DNA from: Paenibacillus sp. FSL R5-0490
GTDB lineage: Bacteria > Bacillota > Bacilli > Bacillales > Cytobacillaceae
Assembly: GCF_001956215.1 (NCBI RefSeq)
Contig: NZ_MRTQ01000007.1
Span: 124,001 to 188,000, forward strand
Direction of reading: 5' to 3'
DNA: 64,000 bases
The notes below the pieces were generated by a model. It was not told the DNA's origin and ran no database searches. It saw only the letters and a list, made by a program, of their open reading frames with translations. This document shows positions 24,565 through 32,464 of the stretch, in pieces; within the stretch, counting starts at the first letter, position 1, and the number at the start of each line of letters is the position of its first letter. The position numbers and the translations under genes were made by a program.

Positions 24565-25129
24565 TCTTCCGCTCCTCTCTTGTTTTATTTCTATATGCGG
24601 CAGGTGTTGTGCCCAGCTTCTTTTTAAATAAAGAGATAAAATAAGGGGTGCTGGGGAATCCTGCTGATGCACCGACATCGGCTATGGATTGCTCCCCGGA
24701 CTTCAGCAGATGAACGGCTTTTTCGAGCCGAATATCCTGGATATATTCTGTAGGCGACTTCCCGGTGAGCCGCTTGAACACCCGCTGCAAATGATAGGGA
24801 CTTCCATGAAACAAGTCCCCCAATTGATGTAAGGTAATTGGGTCTTTATAATGCTGATCGATCCACCCGGTTATTTGCTTAATCCATTCTTCTGCTGGCA
24901 GGCAGAGGCCATCCGGTTTACAGCGCTTGCACGGTCTGAAATTTTGCGCCAGTGCTTGAGACGCATTTTTAAAAATAGCGACATTGCCGATATTCGGGAC
25001 TCTCGACCGGCACGATGGCCTGCAGAATATCCCTGTCGTTTTAACGCCATAAAGAAAGAGATCATCATAGGATTTGTCGCAATCCTTTATTGCAGTCCAA
25101 TATTCTTTCGGAATCTGTTCATAATCCAC
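24554..25129 (-). CDS. adaA: Methylphosphotriester-DNA alkyltransferase and AraC-type activator
   Basis: 191 residues from GTG 25129. The N-terminal zinc/acceptor domain has the four cysteines in GIFCRPSCRSR and FRPCKRCKPDG, one of which takes the methyl group from the phosphotriester. The C-terminal AraC domain (about residues 85-185) contains ITLHQLGDLFHGSPYHLQRV and SIADVGASAGFPSTPYFISL. Once methylated, the protein is expected to activate its own operon and the divergent alkA (adaptive response, as in B. subtilis). Confidence 0.95.
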   Translation of the reverse strand: MDYEQIPKEYWTAIKDCDKSYDDLFLYGVKTTGIFCRPSCRSRVPNIGNVAIFKNASQALAQNFRPCKRCKPDGLCLPAEEWIKQITGWIDQHYKDPITLHQLGDLFHGSPYHLQRVFKRLTGKSPTEYIQDIRLEKAVHLLKSGEQSIADVGASAGFPSTPYFISLFKKKLGTTPAAYRNKTREERKNEH

Positions 25130-25248
25130 ATGCGCTCACCTCTGCTAAAAAGTATACACAAAAAAGATTCATCATCAGCGATTTCCAAAATATAAACGCA
25201 AGATAACGTAATCCTGAGGACTTACAATAAAGAAAAGGAGGAATCCAA
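25130..25248. promoter_or_regulatory. adaA-alkA divergent control region
   Basis: 119 bp between divergent starts, expected to carry the Ada box. An A-tract followed by ACGCAA (about 25185-25202) loosely resembles the A-rich/GCAA pattern of Ada boxes. I cannot assign it firmly, nor name clear -35/-10 pairs. Confidence 0.4.
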
Positions 25249-26166
25249 ATGAGCTGTCCATCTGTTAACTGGAAAGATGCTGAAAATGGCCTGGTGCTTT
25301 TCACTCCGTCTGAATTTAGCTTCTCCGAAAACCTGCGATACTTGTCACGATCAACAAATGAATGCCTTTATGAGATTTCCGGCGAGGCAATTAGACGCGC
25401 CATTTCTATCAGAGATGAAAAGCTGCTTCTTGAAATAAGCGGTGAGTCAGATCAGTTCCTGACCGTCAGGATTCATAAGCCTGTCACGCATCAAATGAAA
25501 GCGGAGATTGCAGAATATATCCATGATTGGTTTGACCTCGGAGCCAGTCTGACCCCATTTTATGAGATGGCACAAACAGATCCCTTGCTGAAAAAGCCTG
25601 CAGAGCAATTTTTCGGACTGAGAGTCATGGGAATTCCCGATTTATTCGAGGCTTTTGCCTGGGGAATCCTCGGGCAGCAGATTAACCTTACATATGCGTA
25701 TACACTGAAGCGGAGGCTCGTTGAAATATATGGGGAGGCGCTGGAGTACGGAGGGAGTAAATACTGGCTCTTCCCTGCAGCAGAAACGATTGCCGGGTTA
25801 ACCATCGAAGATCTGGCTGACTTAAAAATGACGGTGAAAAAGTGTGAATATCTCACTGAAGTGGCATGCTTAATTGCTAACGGCGAGCTTTCAAAAGAGG
25901 ACCTGCTCAAAGGAGATGTAAAAGCTGCAGAAAGAAAACTAACGAGAATTCGCGGCATCGGCCCCTGGACCGCACACTATGTCCTCATGCGGTGCCTTCG
26001 CTTCCCGAACGCTTTTCCAATCGATGATGTCGGACTGCATAATGCGATTAAAGTGATCTTAGACTCAGAGAAAAAACCATCAAGAGAGGAAATTCTGACA
26101 TATTCTGCTCGCTGGGAGAATTGGGAAGCATATGCTACTTTTTATTTGTGGAGAGTATTATATTAA
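25249..26166 (+). CDS. alkA: DNA-3-methyladenine glycosylase II
   Basis: 305 residues, preceded by AAAAGGAGGA. An N-terminal AlkA domain is followed by the HhH-GPD glycosylase. The hairpin LTRIRGIGPWTAHYVLMRCL (about 231-250) leads to the catalytic aspartate D260 in FPIDDVGL, and GILGQQINLTYAYTLKRRLV is the first helix of the catalytic core. It excises alkylated purines. Its divergent position beside adaA-adaB makes it part of the same alkylation response. Confidence 0.94.
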   Translation: MSCPSVNWKDAENGLVLFTPSEFSFSENLRYLSRSTNECLYEISGEAIRRAISIRDEKLLLEISGESDQFLTVRIHKPVTHQMKAEIAEYIHDWFDLGASLTPFYEMAQTDPLLKKPAEQFFGLRVMGIPDLFEAFAWGILGQQINLTYAYTLKRRLVEIYGEALEYGGSKYWLFPAAETIAGLTIEDLADLKMTVKKCEYLTEVACLIANGELSKEDLLKGDVKAAERKLTRIRGIGPWTAHYVLMRCLRFPNAFPIDDVGLHNAIKVILDSEKKPSREEILTYSARWENWEAYATFYLWRVLY

Positions 26167-26192
26167 ATTATTTGCCAAAAAGCTGACGTGAC

Positions 26193-26297
26193 CCGGAGCG
26201 ACCGATAAAATTAGTTTCTGGCCGATATACTTTTGAAAATGACCGATAAAATAAAAAATCCGGCCGCTACCCTTACCCTTTTGGCCGATAACTGATA
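26193..26297. repeat. Short degenerate tandem repeat, about 21-bp period
   Basis: CCGAT (or CCGCT) recurs at about 26202, 26222, 26243, 26264 and 26285, spaced 20-21 bp. The best copies read GACCGATAAAAT or GGCCGATA followed by a T-rich tail. It fills the alkA 3-prime region. There is no open frame of note. Confidence 0.7.
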
Positions 26298-26320
26298 GAG
26301 GACAGGTTCCCCTGTCCTTT
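26297..26320. repeat. Dispersed palindrome, GGACAGG type (copy 3)
   Basis: GAGGACAGGTTCCCCTGTCCTTTC, beside the stop codon of the small minus-strand gene at 26321, with TTTC on the plus side. It is the likely terminator for alkA, for the small gene, or for both. Confidence 0.7.
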
Positions 26321-26515
26321 CTATGTCAGGAAAAAATATAGTGGTGTCATTACAAGAAATAGAGCCTGAAAAAAACACCCGCCTGCACAGCCAAGACAGC
26401 CCTCATCCGCCAGCTGCTCCCCTGCTTCATACATATTCTCGCCAACATCCCAGCCATTATCCTCTTCTTCATTATTCTTCTTGCTATTCTCCTTATCTTC
26501 CTGCAGTTGAATCAT
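26321..26515 (-). CDS. Small cysteine-containing membrane-anchored protein
   Basis: 64 residues with GGGG 5 bp before the ATG. The N-terminal half is strongly acidic and polar (MIQLQEDKENSKKNNEEEDN), followed by a CLGCAGGC cysteine cluster (residues 40-47) and a C-terminal hydrophobic helix FFQALFLVMTPLYFFLT. This suggests a tail-anchored peptide with a metal- or redox-capable turn. No family was recognised. Confidence 0.6.
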   Translation of the reverse strand: MIQLQEDKENSKKNNEEEDNGWDVGENMYEAGEQLADEGCLGCAGGCFFQALFLVMTPLYFFLT

Positions 26516-26569
26516 AGTATCCCCACTTTCCTGATATTACCCTAGAATAATAGTAAATTATTTTCCATA

Positions 26570-26598
26570 AAAAAGAAAAGGCCAGCACGGCCCTTTCT
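26570..26598 (-). terminator. Terminator of the yitT-like gene
   Basis: AAAAGGCC-AGCAC-GGCCCTTT stem, U-rich on the minus strand, directly past the stop at 26599. Confidence 0.82.
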
Positions 26599-27195
26599 TC
26601 AGTACTTCTCCACAAGTATTCTTACATCAAGCTTGTAAATGAGATCAATCATCCGCGTCCCGATCATCTGGCAGATCACCGCATAAACAATAACCTTCCA
26701 GTCCACGACAACCCCTGTAAGCAAAAGCAGGCTGCCATTTATGTAAAATAATGTCCGTCCCGGCGCACTTCCTCTTGCTTTTGAAATGATTAACGCAAGG
26801 ATATCCATGCCCCCTGACGATGCGCCCATCCGGAATAAAATTCCGACTCCTATTCCAAAGACTACAGCTCCAAGCAAAAGATCCAGTAGAACCGGATTCA
26901 GCGGTTCAGTTATGTATGGAGTCAGAATATCAATCGTAACCGAAGTAACCGAAACACAAAACAGCGTCCAGATCACACTGCTTTTTCCGAGCCATTTGGC
27001 TGCTGCCAGCAGCAGGCCCGCATTCAAAACCCACAATGTGACCGAATAAGGCGTGTCCACTATGTAATTGAATACGACCGCCAGACTCGCCGCGCCGCCG
27101 GACGGGATAAAATGCGGAAACAAGAAAAAGGTCATCGCCGCCCCCTGGATTGCTGCAGCGATTCCCAAAATGATAGACTTATATAGCAGGTACAT
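26599..27195 (-). CDS. YitT-family membrane protein lacking the C-terminal domain
   Basis: 198 residues with five or six membrane helices. Family landmarks: PHFIPSGGAASLAVVFNYIV, GVGILFRMGASSGGMDILAL and LFYINGSLLLLTGVVVDW. Typical YitT proteins are about 280 residues and carry a cytoplasmic DUF2179 domain after the membrane part; here the protein ends at KLDVRILVEKY, so that domain is absent. The gene looks intact (good RBS, terminator), so this is a short subtype rather than a truncation. Function unknown. Confidence 0.85.
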   Translation of the reverse strand: MYLLYKSIILGIAAAIQGAAMTFFLFPHFIPSGGAASLAVVFNYIVDTPYSVTLWVLNAGLLLAAAKWLGKSSVIWTLFCVSVTSVTIDILTPYITEPLNPVLLDLLLGAVVFGIGVGILFRMGASSGGMDILALIISKARGSAPGRTLFYINGSLLLLTGVVVDWKVIVYAVICQMIGTRMIDLIYKLDVRILVEKY

Positions 27196-27271
27196 AACAA
27201 ATTCTCCTAACCTTTTTTCCTCACTCTATCTTATAATAAACTCACAAAATACGAAATGAAAGGTGTTCAAT

Positions 27272-27784
27272 ATGCCACACCAATTTGAAACAGAACGGCT
27301 TTTACTGAGAACGATGCAGCAGCAGGATCTTGATGCTGTATTTCAAATCTGGGGCAGCCCCGAGGTCATGAAATACTGCGGCGGCTCAAGTACAAAGGAC
27401 CGGATTCAGCGGTCCATCGAATTTTACCGGCATCTGCAGGAAGAGAAGGGCTATTCCGTTTATGCTGTTTTGCTTAAAGAAACATCCAGCTTATTCGGGG
27501 TTTGCGGATTTAATCCGGGAGAGAGTGATGACGAAGCAGAACTCCTCTATCACTTGAGCCAGTCTTACTGGGGAAAAGGCTTTGCCGCTGAAGCTGCAGC
27601 AGCATCCGTCAGAAATTTGACTGAATCCTGCCCGAACATAAAGAAAATCATTGCCTCCATTGATCCGGCCAATCCTGCTTCCGGAAAAGTACTGACGAAA
27701 ATCGGCATGAAATCAAAAGGAATGAAGTGGTTTGAGGACACCCAGCAGGAGGAGCTGTATTTTGAGATGGAGCTGGAGGGTTAG
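27272..27784 (+). CDS. GNAT acetyltransferase (RimJ/RimL-like)
   Basis: 170 residues from ATG 27272 (AAAGG 8 bp upstream; a GTG three codons earlier is too close). It has the RimJ/RimL opening FETERLLLRTMQQQDLDAVF, the acetyl-CoA motif YWGKGFAAEAAAASVRNL and the C-terminal NPASGKVLTKIGMKSKG. It probably acetylates a protein N terminus or a small amine; the substrate is unknown. A terminator follows at 27869. Confidence 0.87.
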   Translation: MPHQFETERLLLRTMQQQDLDAVFQIWGSPEVMKYCGGSSTKDRIQRSIEFYRHLQEEKGYSVYAVLLKETSSLFGVCGFNPGESDDEAELLYHLSQSYWGKGFAAEAAAASVRNLTESCPNIKKIIASIDPANPASGKVLTKIGMKSKGMKWFEDTQQEELYFEMELEG

Positions 27785-27868
27785 TATACAACCAATCCCT
27801 TTCAAATGCCGGCTGATGCCAAAAGAAAAGTTCTGAGTAAATTGTAGTTCTATTAACCAAAACTTCAC

Positions 27869-27912
27869 TAGAACCCGTTCATAAACTTAATGGACCGGGG
27901 TTCTATTTTTTT
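27869..27912 (+). terminator. Terminator downstream of the GNAT gene
   Basis: AGAACCC pairs with GGGGTTCT across an 18-base loop, followed by ATTTTTTT. It lies 85 bp after the stop. Confidence 0.7.
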
Positions 27913-28035
27913 ATGTTCTGGTGAATTTAATCAGCAGAGTACGAAAATGAATACTATTTACCGACGAACAAAACAATGATCCATTTGGACGCTGTCCTGC
28001 TTAAATCAGTGTCTTTCCAGCCCTAGAATGGTTGA

Positions 28036-28302
28036 TTAGCAAATGGATGACTCAATGTTTTTTATTTCGCCATTTGAATCAACACGATCTGTTCCTTGTT
28101 CACAATTCTCCTTGTTTTCCCATTCAATAATATATTTATTAAATTTTGCAGTTACTGAAATGATTTCAACATTCCCAATTTGTTTGGTGTGATAATCTAT
28201 AACAATTGCTTTAGCTTGTTCCTCTGTAATTTTTGATTCTATGCTGCACCCATTTACTATTATTGATGTCATTGTGATAAAAATAATAAAGATTTTTTTC
28301 AT
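28036..28302 (-). CDS. Small secreted protein or lipoprotein, PepSY-like character
   Basis: 88 residues from ATG 28302 with AGGGAGG upstream; the longer frame to 28428 has no site. MKKIFIIFITMTSIIVNGCS is a signal peptide with a possible lipobox (VNGC). The rest (ITEEQAKAIVIDYHTKQIGN, then a single beta-rich stretch and two cysteines) resembles one PepSY-type repeat, tentatively. Visibly A+T-rich. Function unknown. Confidence 0.65.
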   Translation of the reverse strand: MKKIFIIFITMTSIIVNGCSIESKITEEQAKAIVIDYHTKQIGNVEIISVTAKFNKYIIEWENKENCEQGTDRVDSNGEIKNIESSIC

Positions 28303-28586
28303 ATTATTTCCCTCCCTAACCAATACGACGCTTTTTCCACAATTAATGTTACTCAGTGTATTTATTGAACAAATCTGCTCTTCGTGAATATGCATCTCTT
28401 TTTGAAAAAAATGTATTACATTCTGCAATAATTCAAAAAAATAATAATCACACTGCCAAAATATACATTATTTAACATCCAGAAACTGGAGTGCTTTTTC
28501 CTATGAAACTATACAAGTTCCTCCGAATACATATATTTACAGATTAACTTTCATGAGTAAAATCAACCTGGAAAGTGGGTTTGTAA

Positions 28587-29432
28587 ATGAAAAAGTGGCT
28601 TGTAGGTTTTGTAGTGGCTGGGGTTATCTTGGTTTTAGGCGCATGCAATAAAGAACTGTCAAAAGAGGAAGTAATCGCTGGACTTGAAGAACATGCAAGC
28701 GAAGTAGAGAATTATCATGCTGACATTGAAATAGGGGTAGATATTATTGATAAATCTTTAGATTCAACATTGCAGTCATCCGAAGCCATACTCAGAACGG
28801 ATGTGAACGAGAAGAATATGGAAGGGTACGGTGTGGTAATGGGAAGTGCAAACGGCAGTTCCACAAATTCTGAGTATTATTTTACAAAAGATAAAGCGTA
28901 TATAAACGCAAATAATCAGGGATGGCAGAAAGTACCGAACCAGGACCAAATCCGCCAAGACGATACTTTCTATAAAAATGTCGTTAAGATTGTTACATTG
29001 ATTGCAGATAAAGTGGAAATGACCAAACAGGATGATTCCTATGTCTTTACCTTCAAAGGTAAAGATATAGACGTTTATCGAGCGTTTGAAGATCCATATT
29101 CTGTTAGTTTCACAGGAATTGAACAAGAAGAAGTGGAACATGATGTTAAGATTGTCATCAATGCCGAAACCTTTTATATTGAAGAACTGTCAAACACTTT
29201 AACAGGTGAAAAAGACAATACTGCAGTTATAATCGACATTAATCACGTATATAAAAACATGAATGAAATGGACAAAATTGAAGTTCCTAAGGAAATAATC
29301 GAAGAAGCTGCCTTATATAAAAAAGGTTCCAAAAATCTCTCTTGGAACCTTTTTCTTTTACTTTCATTATATATGCCAAAGCTCCATCCAAAAAAAACTT
29401 GGTACTCCATTTCGAGTACCAAGTTTTTTTAA
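28587..29432 (+). CDS. LppX/LolA-like lipoprotein (DUF6612-like) whose frame runs through two terminators
   Basis: 281 codons as read. The lipobox VLGAC (C20) follows a lysine-rich signal peptide. The mature part, to about residue 245, is an acidic beta-rich half-barrel like DUF6612 lipoproteins (EEHASEVENYHADIEI, EYYFTKDKAYINANNQGWQK, YTVFTFKGK-like strand). After IEVPKEIIEEAALYKKG the frame continues through the hairpins at 29321-29355 and 29391-29430 and ends only at 29432, giving an unconserved tail of about 35 residues. Loss of the original stop, or a small frameshift near 29310, is likely. Confidence 0.7.
   Translation: MKKWLVGFVVAGVILVLGACNKELSKEEVIAGLEEHASEVENYHADIEIGVDIIDKSLDSTLQSSEAILRTDVNEKNMEGYGVVMGSANGSSTNSEYYFTKDKAYINANNQGWQKVPNQDQIRQDDTFYKNVVKIVTLIADKVEMTKQDDSYVFTFKGKDIDVYRAFEDPYSVSFTGIEQEEVEHDVKIVINAETFYIEELSNTLTGEKDNTAVIIDINHVYKNMNEMDKIEVPKEIIEEAALYKKGSKNLSWNLFLLLSLYMPKLHPKKTWYSISSTKFF
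29321..29355 (+). terminator. Intrinsic terminator inside the lipoprotein frame
   Basis: AAAAGGTTCCA pairs with TGGAACCTTTTT around an 11-base loop, a strong terminator. Its position suggests that the ancestral stop lay just before it. Confidence 0.85.
29391..29430. terminator. Bidirectional terminator between the lipoprotein and tsuA
   Basis: A 16-bp stem, AAAAAAACTTGGTACT with AGTACCAAGTTTTTTT, loop of 8. It serves the minus-strand transporter gene, whose stop is at 29429-29431. Confidence 0.9.
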
Positions 29433-30691
29433 CAAATCGAATCCGTAGATTTCGGATTCTTCAATCCAAACAGCGGGCGGATGAATAACGCTACACCTGT
29501 TCCAAGCATGGCCATAATCGCCCATACCCAGCCGTGCAGGCTGAAGGATGCGATGCCGCCGAAGTAGGCGCCAATATTACAGCCGAACGCAAGGCGGGAA
29601 CCATATCCCATCAGCAGTCCGCCGACAATCGCAGCACCAGCTACACCCGGCTTGATTTTTCCAGGCTTGAACGTTCCCTGTGATGCCGCTGAAATAAAAG
29701 CACCCAGGATGATGCCGAAGTTCATAACACTTGTAGAATCAGCAAGCACTGTATTTTTCAATGCCGCTAAGTTCGGATCTGATGCAAAGTATCCCCATGA
29801 TGTTACATCGATTCCCATTGCCATCAGCGTTTTTCCGCCCCATAGCGCGAACGCGGATGTGATGCCCCAAGGCGTTCCGCGGACCGTCAGAGTCAGTGCA
29901 TTCAGCAACGCAAGGACGATTGCTGCTGCGAACAATGGCCATGAGCCTCGCAGGATTTTTTTCCAGCCGGCCGTTGTAGGCAAAGCTTTCATCATTGGCG
30001 CTTTACGCTTTTTCGCGATTTGCAGGGTCACCCAATAAATCAATGCAAATAAAGCAAGCTGAACCACCAATGCCCCGCCATACCCGAGTCCAGTTGATGT
30101 CGCCAGTGAGATTGGCGGCAATGCCGGTGTTTCTTCCATCCAGAACGAGAAGTGGTACGCTCCAATCGTGGAACCCGCGATGAACGAAATCAGCGTCAGA
30201 ATCATGGAGGATTGCCCTCCGCCTACAGAATACAAAGTGCCGGATGCACAGCCATTCCCAAGCTGCATCCCGATTCCAAAAATAAAGGAACCAAACAGCA
30301 CGCTTACTCCTACAGGAGACACATACCCTTTAGGCTCAATTCCTGTAAAACTGAAGCCTGTGCTTAAAATAATCGCAAACAATGTGGAAGCAACTGCGAG
30401 CATCAGCATATGTGCCTGCAGTCCCTGCCCGTTTCCTACACTGGCAAAGCGTCTGAAGGCAGACGTAAAGCCGAACCGGGCATGAAGCAAGGTCATACCG
30501 AGTGCAATTCCAATAATAAATAGAACTCCCTGTGTCATGTTCGCTGTATTTATTATAGAGATGAACAAAATGAGAGCTGCAAGAACACCAGCTGCAACAA
30601 AAGGCTTTTGAATCGGATTTAAGTTTGAAACAACTGTTGTTGGTGCTGAAATCCATGATTTATTTTTCATTTCAACTTGAGCCAACCTCAT
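29429..30691 (-). CDS. tsuA: TsuA/YeeE-family thiosulfate/sulfur transporter
   Basis: 420 residues with about ten membrane helices and an internal repeat. Each half carries one conserved glycine/cysteine motif of the family: MQLGNGCASGTLYSVGGGQ and RLAFGCNIGAYFGGIASFSL. These cysteines relay thiosulfate in YeeE (family knowledge). The usual partner, a TusA-like protein (YeeD/TsuB), is not adjacent. The start at 30691 has AAGGAG very close; a TTG two codons later is better spaced, so the start is uncertain by two residues. Terminators isolate it as one gene. Confidence 0.88.
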   Translation of the reverse strand: MRLAQVEMKNKSWISAPTTVVSNLNPIQKPFVAAGVLAALILFISIINTANMTQGVLFIIGIALGMTLLHARFGFTSAFRRFASVGNGQGLQAHMLMLAVASTLFAIILSTGFSFTGIEPKGYVSPVGVSVLFGSFIFGIGMQLGNGCASGTLYSVGGGQSSMILTLISFIAGSTIGAYHFSFWMEETPALPPISLATSTGLGYGGALVVQLALFALIYWVTLQIAKKRKAPMMKALPTTAGWKKILRGSWPLFAAAIVLALLNALTLTVRGTPWGITSAFALWGGKTLMAMGIDVTSWGYFASDPNLAALKNTVLADSTSVMNFGIILGAFISAASQGTFKPGKIKPGVAGAAIVGGLLMGYGSRLAFGCNIGAYFGGIASFSLHGWVWAIMAMLGTGVALFIRPLFGLKNPKSTDSIC

Positions 30692-30849
30692 TCACTCCTT
30701 TTCTTATCTTTTTAGTCGGATTAAAGTGTTATTTTATACTATATTTTTTTAAAAGTAAATGGTGAATTTTTCTCCAGTCCGAAGATTTCCTGATATAATT
30801 ATATCTTTGGAGAGTCATAATTTTACAGACAGGAAAGGAAAGGATATCT

Positions 30850-32280
30850 TTGCTTAAGCGGTTTAAATGGCCATCGTGGGCAATATTTTGCATCTTCATT
30901 GCAGGCATCTATTATTTTATCAGCTCTGGAGCTGACACCAGCCTTCAGGCTTTTTCCAGAACAGAAACCACATCCCCTGAAGCATTCCCCGGATTAAACC
31001 TGGAAACGCGGACAAAGGAAACGAAATCTTATACCCTTGCAATCAGTACACCAATAACTGAAATTGAAAATTTGAACAAACCTATGAAAGAGTGGATTCA
31101 GGCTCAAGAAAGGGATTTCCTTGAACTTGTGCAGGCAAACCGGCAGGTGCTGGACAGCGAAGATTTCCGTGCCCATCTTAATATCAAGGCGGATCCGAAA
31201 AAAGTTTCCGATACTATGTACACCCTGGTATTTGAAGCTTACCAGTATACTGGCGGCGCCAATGGGCAGGCCGCGGTCAAAACGTTCACGATCGACCTTG
31301 CGAATCAGAAAATGGTGCAGCTTGCAGATGTCATCCATATGGATGAGGATTCCCTGACAACGCTCAGAACGATGATAAAAAACCAAATTGGCCAGAAGGA
31401 AGAGCTCCAGGACTATCTGTTTAATGACCTGCTGGACGAAGCGCTGAAAAATCCGTCGAGCTGGAAATGGTCACTGAGCGGCAAGAATTTTACGCTTTAT
31501 TTTAACGAATATGAAATTGCGGCAGGCGCAGCCGGAGCGGTCAAGGTGAAAATTCCAATCGAACAGATTCGTCCCCTCTTAAAGGATGAAATTGCCCTGC
31601 ATTTGAAGCTCCCTGACATCCAGCTGCCTGAACCCGAAGTCGAAGAACAGAAAGCAGCTCCACTTGATCCAAACGGCAAGTATATTGCTCTTACCTTTGA
31701 TGATGGGCCACACCCGAAAGTCACACCGCTTATATTGGATATTTTAAAAAAGCATAATGCAAAGGCTACCTTTTATATGCTTGGCAGTCAGGCGCAATTC
31801 TATCCGGCACTCGCAAGCCAGGTGGCTGAAGAAGGCCATGAAATCGGAAATCACAGTGACAGCCATGCGGACCTTTCATCCCTTGGCGAAAAAGAAATTC
31901 GCAAAGAAATGGAAGAAGCCAGCGCCAAAATCAAGGAAGCAAGCGGACAGCTTCCCGCAACCGTCCGCCCGCCTTATGGCGCCTTGAATGAAGATGTGAA
32001 AAAAATTGCCGGAATGGCCCATACACCGCTTATTCTGTGGTCGGTGGATTCATTGGACTGGAAAACCCTCAATGCCTCGGCTATTCAAAAAATCGTGAAG
32101 GCCAATGCTGTGCCAGGCTCCATCGTCTTGATGCACGATATCCATAAGTCAACTGCTGAAGCACTTCCAGACCTGCTGACCTACCTGGAAAAAGAGGGCT
32201 ACGAATTCATTACCGTCTCCCAGCTTCTATCTCTGCAGGAACAGGAAGTGACCGGTACGTTTTTTGGAAAAAGATCATAA
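30850..32280 (+). CDS. pdaC: Polysaccharide (peptidoglycan) deacetylase, PdaC-like
   Basis: 476 residues from TTG 30850. An N-terminal membrane anchor (WAIFCIFIAGIYYFI) precedes a DUF4163/DUF3298-type region (about 55-250, including TPITEIENLNKPMKEWIQAQ), then a NodB deacetylase domain (about 275-460). Catalytic elements: TFDDGPH with D284-D285, metal histidines in HSDSHADL, RPPYGALNED, and the C-terminal LMHDIHKSTAEALPDLL. This matches B. subtilis PdaC (YjeA), which removes acetyl groups from N-acetylmuramic acid. It would act at the outer face of the membrane. Confidence 0.9.
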   Translation: MLKRFKWPSWAIFCIFIAGIYYFISSGADTSLQAFSRTETTSPEAFPGLNLETRTKETKSYTLAISTPITEIENLNKPMKEWIQAQERDFLELVQANRQVLDSEDFRAHLNIKADPKKVSDTMYTLVFEAYQYTGGANGQAAVKTFTIDLANQKMVQLADVIHMDEDSLTTLRTMIKNQIGQKEELQDYLFNDLLDEALKNPSSWKWSLSGKNFTLYFNEYEIAAGAAGAVKVKIPIEQIRPLLKDEIALHLKLPDIQLPEPEVEEQKAAPLDPNGKYIALTFDDGPHPKVTPLILDILKKHNAKATFYMLGSQAQFYPALASQVAEEGHEIGNHSDSHADLSSLGEKEIRKEMEEASAKIKEASGQLPATVRPPYGALNEDVKKIAGMAHTPLILWSVDSLDWKTLNASAIQKIVKANAVPGSIVLMHDIHKSTAEALPDLLTYLEKEGYEFITVSQLLSLQEQEVTGTFFGKRS

Positions 32281-32292
32281 GCATTCAGCTAG

Positions 32293-32319
32293 ACGCTCAG
32301 GGTTTTCCTGAGCGTTTTG
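32293..32319 (+). terminator. Terminator of pdaC
   Basis: ACGCTCAGG pairs with CCTGAGCGT around GTTTT, followed by TTTTGT. It lies 13 bp after the stop. Confidence 0.85.
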
Positions 32320-32464
32320 TATTATGCGCCTGTCCCCTTTTCATAAAAGGGAATGGTGCTGCCATCCGCCGTGGGCTAAAACTCCAAATAAAGTTTTTAG
32401 GAATAAAATTTTCCAGCAAGCGAAAGTTAATAATATTTATGTCTTTACGAAGGGGTAACCCGCA

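Noticed and set aside
26599-27195. Truncated YitT pseudogene
   Set aside because: The missing DUF2179 domain first suggested truncation, but the gene has a normal start, an ordinary C terminus and a terminator directly behind it. A short subfamily is more likely.
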